Positions 21,909 to 24,030 of a stretch of 24,030 bases of DNA are shown piece by piece. Each line of letters starts with the position of its first letter. The stretch's first letter is position 1. This stretch comes from an uncultured Clostridia bacterium (GTDB lineage Bacteria > Bacillota > Clostridia > TANB77 > CAG-508), in contig CALXAQ010000087.1 of NCBI GenBank assembly GCA_944386335.1, forward strand, positions 1 through 24,030. Reading direction: 5' to 3'. Below the pieces are notes generated by a model. The model had not been told where the DNA came from and made no database searches. It worked only from the letters and a program-made list of their open reading frames with translations. The position numbers were made by a program, and so were the translations under genes.

Positions 21909-22111
21909 TTTTCTCCTTCCTTAGCATTTATTAAAACTTATTAAATTAGTTTATTGGTTTCATTGAGCAATTTTATAAAATGCTTGAAATCCTATTTTTC
22001 TAATAAATTTCTTCAATATTTTTGCCTTGAAATATTGCTAATTTACAGCTACGGGAATAAATTCATTAAGATTAATTAGACTTTATTAAAATAATAATTT
22101 TGCAATATTTC
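21909..22111 (-). ncRNA. Candidate structured leader RNA downstream of the integrase
   Basis: The stretch between the promoter at 22118-22145 and the Fic remnant has no gene. If transcription starts near 22111, the RNA begins with GAAATATTGC and pairs over 10 bp with 22029-22038. Inside, 22039-22043 pairs with 22074-22078 and 22083-22087 with 22093-22097, a possible three-way junction around the only G+C-richer patch (CAGCTACGGG, 22046-22055). A further hairpin lies at 21966-21984. AT richness makes chance pairing likely, and no known RNA family is recognised. Confidence 0.35.
22014..22110. repeat. Three copies of CAATATTT in alternating orientation
   Basis: CAATATTT at 22014-22021, its inverse AAATATTG at 22030-22037, and CAATATTT again at 22103-22110. 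The first two form an inverted repeat with an 8-base spacer. Placed just beyond int, they could be recombinase arm-type or excisionase sites at the element end; equally they may be RNA stem components. Confidence 0.5.
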
Positions 22112-22117
22112 GCATTT

Positions 22118-22145
22118 ATTATACCACATTTTTTTATTTTTTCAA
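22118..22145 (-). promoter_or_regulatory. Near-consensus promoter just downstream of int
   Basis: Minus-strand TTGAAA (22140-22145) and TATAAT (22118-22123, perfect) are 16 bases apart, with TG one base before the -10. It fires outward from the element into the leader region and the Fic remnant. Confidence 0.82.
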
Positions 22146-22170
22146 TTACTTAATCATCTTTTTTTTAATA

Positions 22171-23379
22171 TCATTTATTAAAAAAATCATCTATTTTCTC
22201 TATTTCTTTCTCTTTAAATTCATTAAACACATCTGTATATGTATTTAATGTTACTTGTATGTCTTTATGCCCTAATATTTTTTGAAGAACTACTGGACTA
22301 ACTCCATTTTCTATACATCTAGTTGCAAATGTATGTCTTAGCATATGTGTATTTACTCTACTTTTTGTCATATCAAATTCATATACTTTTTTTATTTTTC
22401 TTCCACTTTTTATGCTTGATCTTTTTTTATATACTCTAATATCTGCATTTTTACATAGTTTTTGAAATCTAGCATTAAAATTAGTAGCATGTATAAAACT
22501 TCCATTTTTCAAAAATAGAAATCCCTTTTTCTTATCTATTTTATATTCAATTAATTTATCGTACAGTACATTTAATATTGGCACATCTCTCATCCCTGCA
22601 TAAGTTTTTGTTGTTTTTTCTAATAAAATTCTTCCTTTATCTACATGACTAAGTGTCTTTCTTACATATATTTTTTTATTTTCAAAATCTAGATCTTCCC
22701 TTTTTAGTGCCAAAATTTCACTTATTCTCATTCCTGTATAAATAGCTATATAAAATACAATAGTATAATCATCATATCCTTTATCTAACTCATTAATAAA
22801 TCTTTCTTGTTCTTTTATAGTCAATGCATCTACTTTTTTAGTTGCTTTATTAGACTTTGGTTTCATTAAATATCCTTTTAGTTCAAACGGATTTTTTTCT
22901 ACAATATTCCTAATCCTCGCTTCATTGAATGCTCCTTGTAATTGTTGCCATACTTTGGTTATTACAGATTGTGAATATGAAACTAATACTTGGCTTTGAG
23001 AATTTATTATACTTCTTGTAACATTTTGAATTGGAATATTAGCATAGGGTAAAAGCTTTCTCATTATATCGATGCTTTCTCCTATTCTTATGTATGATGC
23101 TCTTTTTATAGAATTAGTTTTATATTTTAGTTCTCTTATTTCTTCAGCTATATCTACTATTGATAAAGTATTGCCAACATCTTTCCCTGTTTGTTTTTCT
23201 CTTTGTAATAAATCTAATTTTTCTTTTACTTCTTTTCTTGTATCTCCATAAAATGTTTTTCTTATTTGTTTTCCATCTGAATTAACTCCTAAAGTAATTT
23301 GTCCTACCCATTTTTTCAATTTTTCTCTATAAAATATTGTTCCTTCTCCATTTCCTCTTTTACTTAAATTTCTTCCCAT
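22171..23379 (-). CDS. int: Tyrosine recombinase (phage/ICE integrase)
   Basis: Site-specific recombinase that integrates and excises a mobile element. The 402 residues fit the Tn916/phage class. An N-terminal arm-binding domain (about 10-60, GEGTIFYREKLKKWVGQITL, then GKQIRKTFYGDTRKE) is followed by a core-binding helical domain (70-175) and the catalytic domain. Catalytic residues are visible: Arg218 in YTGMRISE, His345 and Arg348 in HMLRHTFATR, His371 in LGHKD and Tyr381 in NTYTDVF. All are intact, so it should be active. AAGGAG is 5 bases before the ATG. It follows the excisionase-like gene after 27 bases. The stop is TGA. No tRNA or obvious attachment core was recognised downstream. Confidence 0.96.
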   Translation of the reverse strand: MGRNLSKRGNGEGTIFYREKLKKWVGQITLGVNSDGKQIRKTFYGDTRKEVKEKLDLLQREKQTGKDVGNTLSIVDIAEEIRELKYKTNSIKRASYIRIGESIDIMRKLLPYANIPIQNVTRSIINSQSQVLVSYSQSVITKVWQQLQGAFNEARIRNIVEKNPFELKGYLMKPKSNKATKKVDALTIKEQERFINELDKGYDDYTIVFYIAIYTGMRISEILALKREDLDFENKKIYVRKTLSHVDKGRILLEKTTKTYAGMRDVPILNVLYDKLIEYKIDKKKGFLFLKNGSFIHATNFNARFQKLCKNADIRVYKKRSSIKSGRKIKKVYEFDMTKSRVNTHMLRHTFATRCIENGVSPVVLQKILGHKDIQVTLNTYTDVFNEFKEKEIEKIDDFFNK

Positions 23380-23406
23380 ATTTTCTCCTTTTCCTTAAAT
23401 TGAAGA

Positions 23407-23661
23407 TCAGACAAATAATTGCTTTGCTATTTTTTCAAGTAGTACTTTTTTAGTTTCATCATCTGTGCAAAACTCATGAATAAATACTGCTCTTTTATCT
23501 GCAATAAGATTAGCTCCACAATTTTTAATTAAAGGAAAATTTAAACTATGAAATCTCTCCCTTGCCTTTACTATTCCTATTCCTCTCCAGTCCGAATATA
23601 TTTCTGGAGTAATTGTATCTGGCAAATCTTCAAATTTAATATTTGATTTTTTTACTTTCAT
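23407..23661 (-). CDS. xis: Excisionase-like small DNA-binding protein
   Basis: An 84-residue protein with the layout of winged-helix excisionases: LPDTITPEIYSDWRGIGIVK (about 13-32), where YSDWRGIGIVKARERF fits the helix-turn-helix of Tn916-type Xis, and a wing-like segment FPLIKNCGANLIADKRAVF that matches the usual FPxxKxGxxxxIxKxAV pattern. The first frame codon at 23664 is a TTG touching the ribosome binding site; AGGAGG lies 5 bases before the ATG at 23661. It sits directly upstream of int, the usual place. Excision control of the element is inferred. Confidence 0.82.
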   Translation of the reverse strand: MKVKKSNIKFEDLPDTITPEIYSDWRGIGIVKARERFHSLNFPLIKNCGANLIADKRAVFIHEFCTDDETKKVLLEKIAKQLFV

Positions 23662-23681
23662 CAAACCCTCCTATCTAAAAT

Positions 23682-23720
23682 AGCTAGTCTTTGATATAAT
23701 CAAAGACTAGCTGATTTTTT
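23682..23720 (+). terminator. Perfect 14-bp palindrome between the unknown gene and xis
   Basis: AGCTAGTCTTTGAT (23682-23695) pairs perfectly with its inverse at 23699-23712 around a 3-base loop. On the plus strand a T6 run follows (23715-23720), the form of an intrinsic terminator, but no plus-strand gene leads into it. On the minus strand only ATTTTAG follows, then the xis ribosome binding site. It may block antisense transcription or bind a regulator. The surrounding gap 23665-23803 holds nothing else I can support. Confidence 0.7.
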
Positions 23721-23803
23721 ATTATTTTTGAAATGTATAAATCTTCTTTTTTCACACTTGACACTAAAATAATATTTTTACTTTAAAGTTATCTCCACAA
23801 TAG

Positions 23804-23989
23804 TTACTTCTTTTTTAATAAAATCTCTGCATATTTTTCTGCCTCTTTTTTAGAATGTAATTCTTGTAAAGGCTCATAAAACATTTGCATATTTTTTATA
23901 TTTACCTCATTTGCAGAATTTAATAAATTATGTAATGCAATTAAACCGTATGAAACAACTTGTTTCCAATTATATGTTTTCCTTTCCAT
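23804..23989 (-). CDS. Unrecognised small protein upstream of xis
   Basis: A small protein of about 61 residues, MERKTYNWKQVVSYGLIALH at the start and HSKKEAEKYAEILLKKK at the end; mostly helical, with a hydrophobic stretch VVSYGLIALHNLL that is too short and polar-flanked to be a sure membrane segment. The frame begins at a TTG (24001) that lies within the ribosome binding site; GGAGG is 5 bases before the ATG at 23989, which I take as the start. It is the same strand as xis and int and probably belongs to the integrative element. Function unknown. Confidence 0.6.
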   Translation of the reverse strand: MERKTYNWKQVVSYGLIALHNLLNSANEVNIKNMQMFYEPLQELHSKKEAEKYAEILLKKK

Positions 23990-24030
23990 CATAACCTCCA
24001 AAACTTTTTTCTATTTATTTTCTTTTCTTG

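Noticed and set aside
22039..22060. Patch with CCCGTAGCTG on the minus strand resembling a tRNA 3' end
   Set aside because: No GGTTC T-loop, no matching acceptor strand and no cloverleaf upstream, so it is not a tRNA or tRNA end that I can support as an attachment site.
23758..23786. Plus-strand TTGACA before the 23804-23989 gene
   Set aside because: No acceptable -10 box at 16-18 bases and no plus-strand gene downstream.
1..24030. CRISPR arrays, insertion sequences and rRNA/tRNA genes
   Set aside because: No spaced direct repeats, no transposase frame and no RNA gene signature were found on either strand.

Overview
The window is AT-rich (roughly 30% G+C by eye) with strong AGGAGG-type ribosome binding sites, TGA used as a stop, and a gene set typical of the Bacillota class Clostridia: remA, yicC, an asp23/amaP/DUF2273 cluster, fhs, and groESL under a CIRCE element. 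It looks like a chromosomal piece from an anaerobic, possibly gut, clostridial lineage. I cannot name the species. Almost every gene lies on the minus strand, so transcription runs from high to low coordinates. No tRNA, rRNA or CRISPR array was seen.

Right end (about 21.3-24.0 kb) is accessory. It holds a small unknown gene, an excisionase-like protein and a tyrosine recombinase, the int/xis end of an integrative element that continues past the window. Downstream of int come a near-consensus promoter, an AT-rich leader full of inverted repeats, a 45-codon remnant of a Fic protein, and an unknown 130-residue gene with its own promoter and terminator. A HipA/CtkA-like kinase and a site-2 protease-like M50 peptidase, one base apart, form the transition to core genes.

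Middle (about 12.2-19.4 kb) is a run of housekeeping genes: tsaD, a metallophosphoesterase, pepF, rsmE, an unknown membrane protein, yicC, remA, rpoZ and gmk. These serve tRNA modification, peptide turnover, 16S rRNA methylation, RNA metabolism, transcription and nucleotide supply. A short REP-like palindrome between the phosphoesterase and pepF encodes the last residues of the phosphoesterase.

Between gmk and priA (about 11.5-12.2 kb), where many relatives carry coaBC, sits a compact islet: two unrecognised small genes (about 69 and 66 residues) pointing away from each other, each with a good sigma-A promoter and a bounding terminator. The rightward one is the only plus-strand gene I support. 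Both are richer in G+C than their surroundings.

Left part (1-11.4 kb): priA, def and fmt (replication restart and start-methionine processing); asp23, amaP and a DUF2273 gene (envelope stress); nusB, xseA, a membrane-anchored PepSY-like protein, xseB, a YuiD-type PAP2 protein, fhs, then groES and a groEL cut by the window edge. priA carries a one-base insertion in its Walker A codons that splits it into two frames.

The best candidates for something new are the divergent small-gene islet, the structured leader plus Fic remnant next to the integrase, and the kinase-protease pair.
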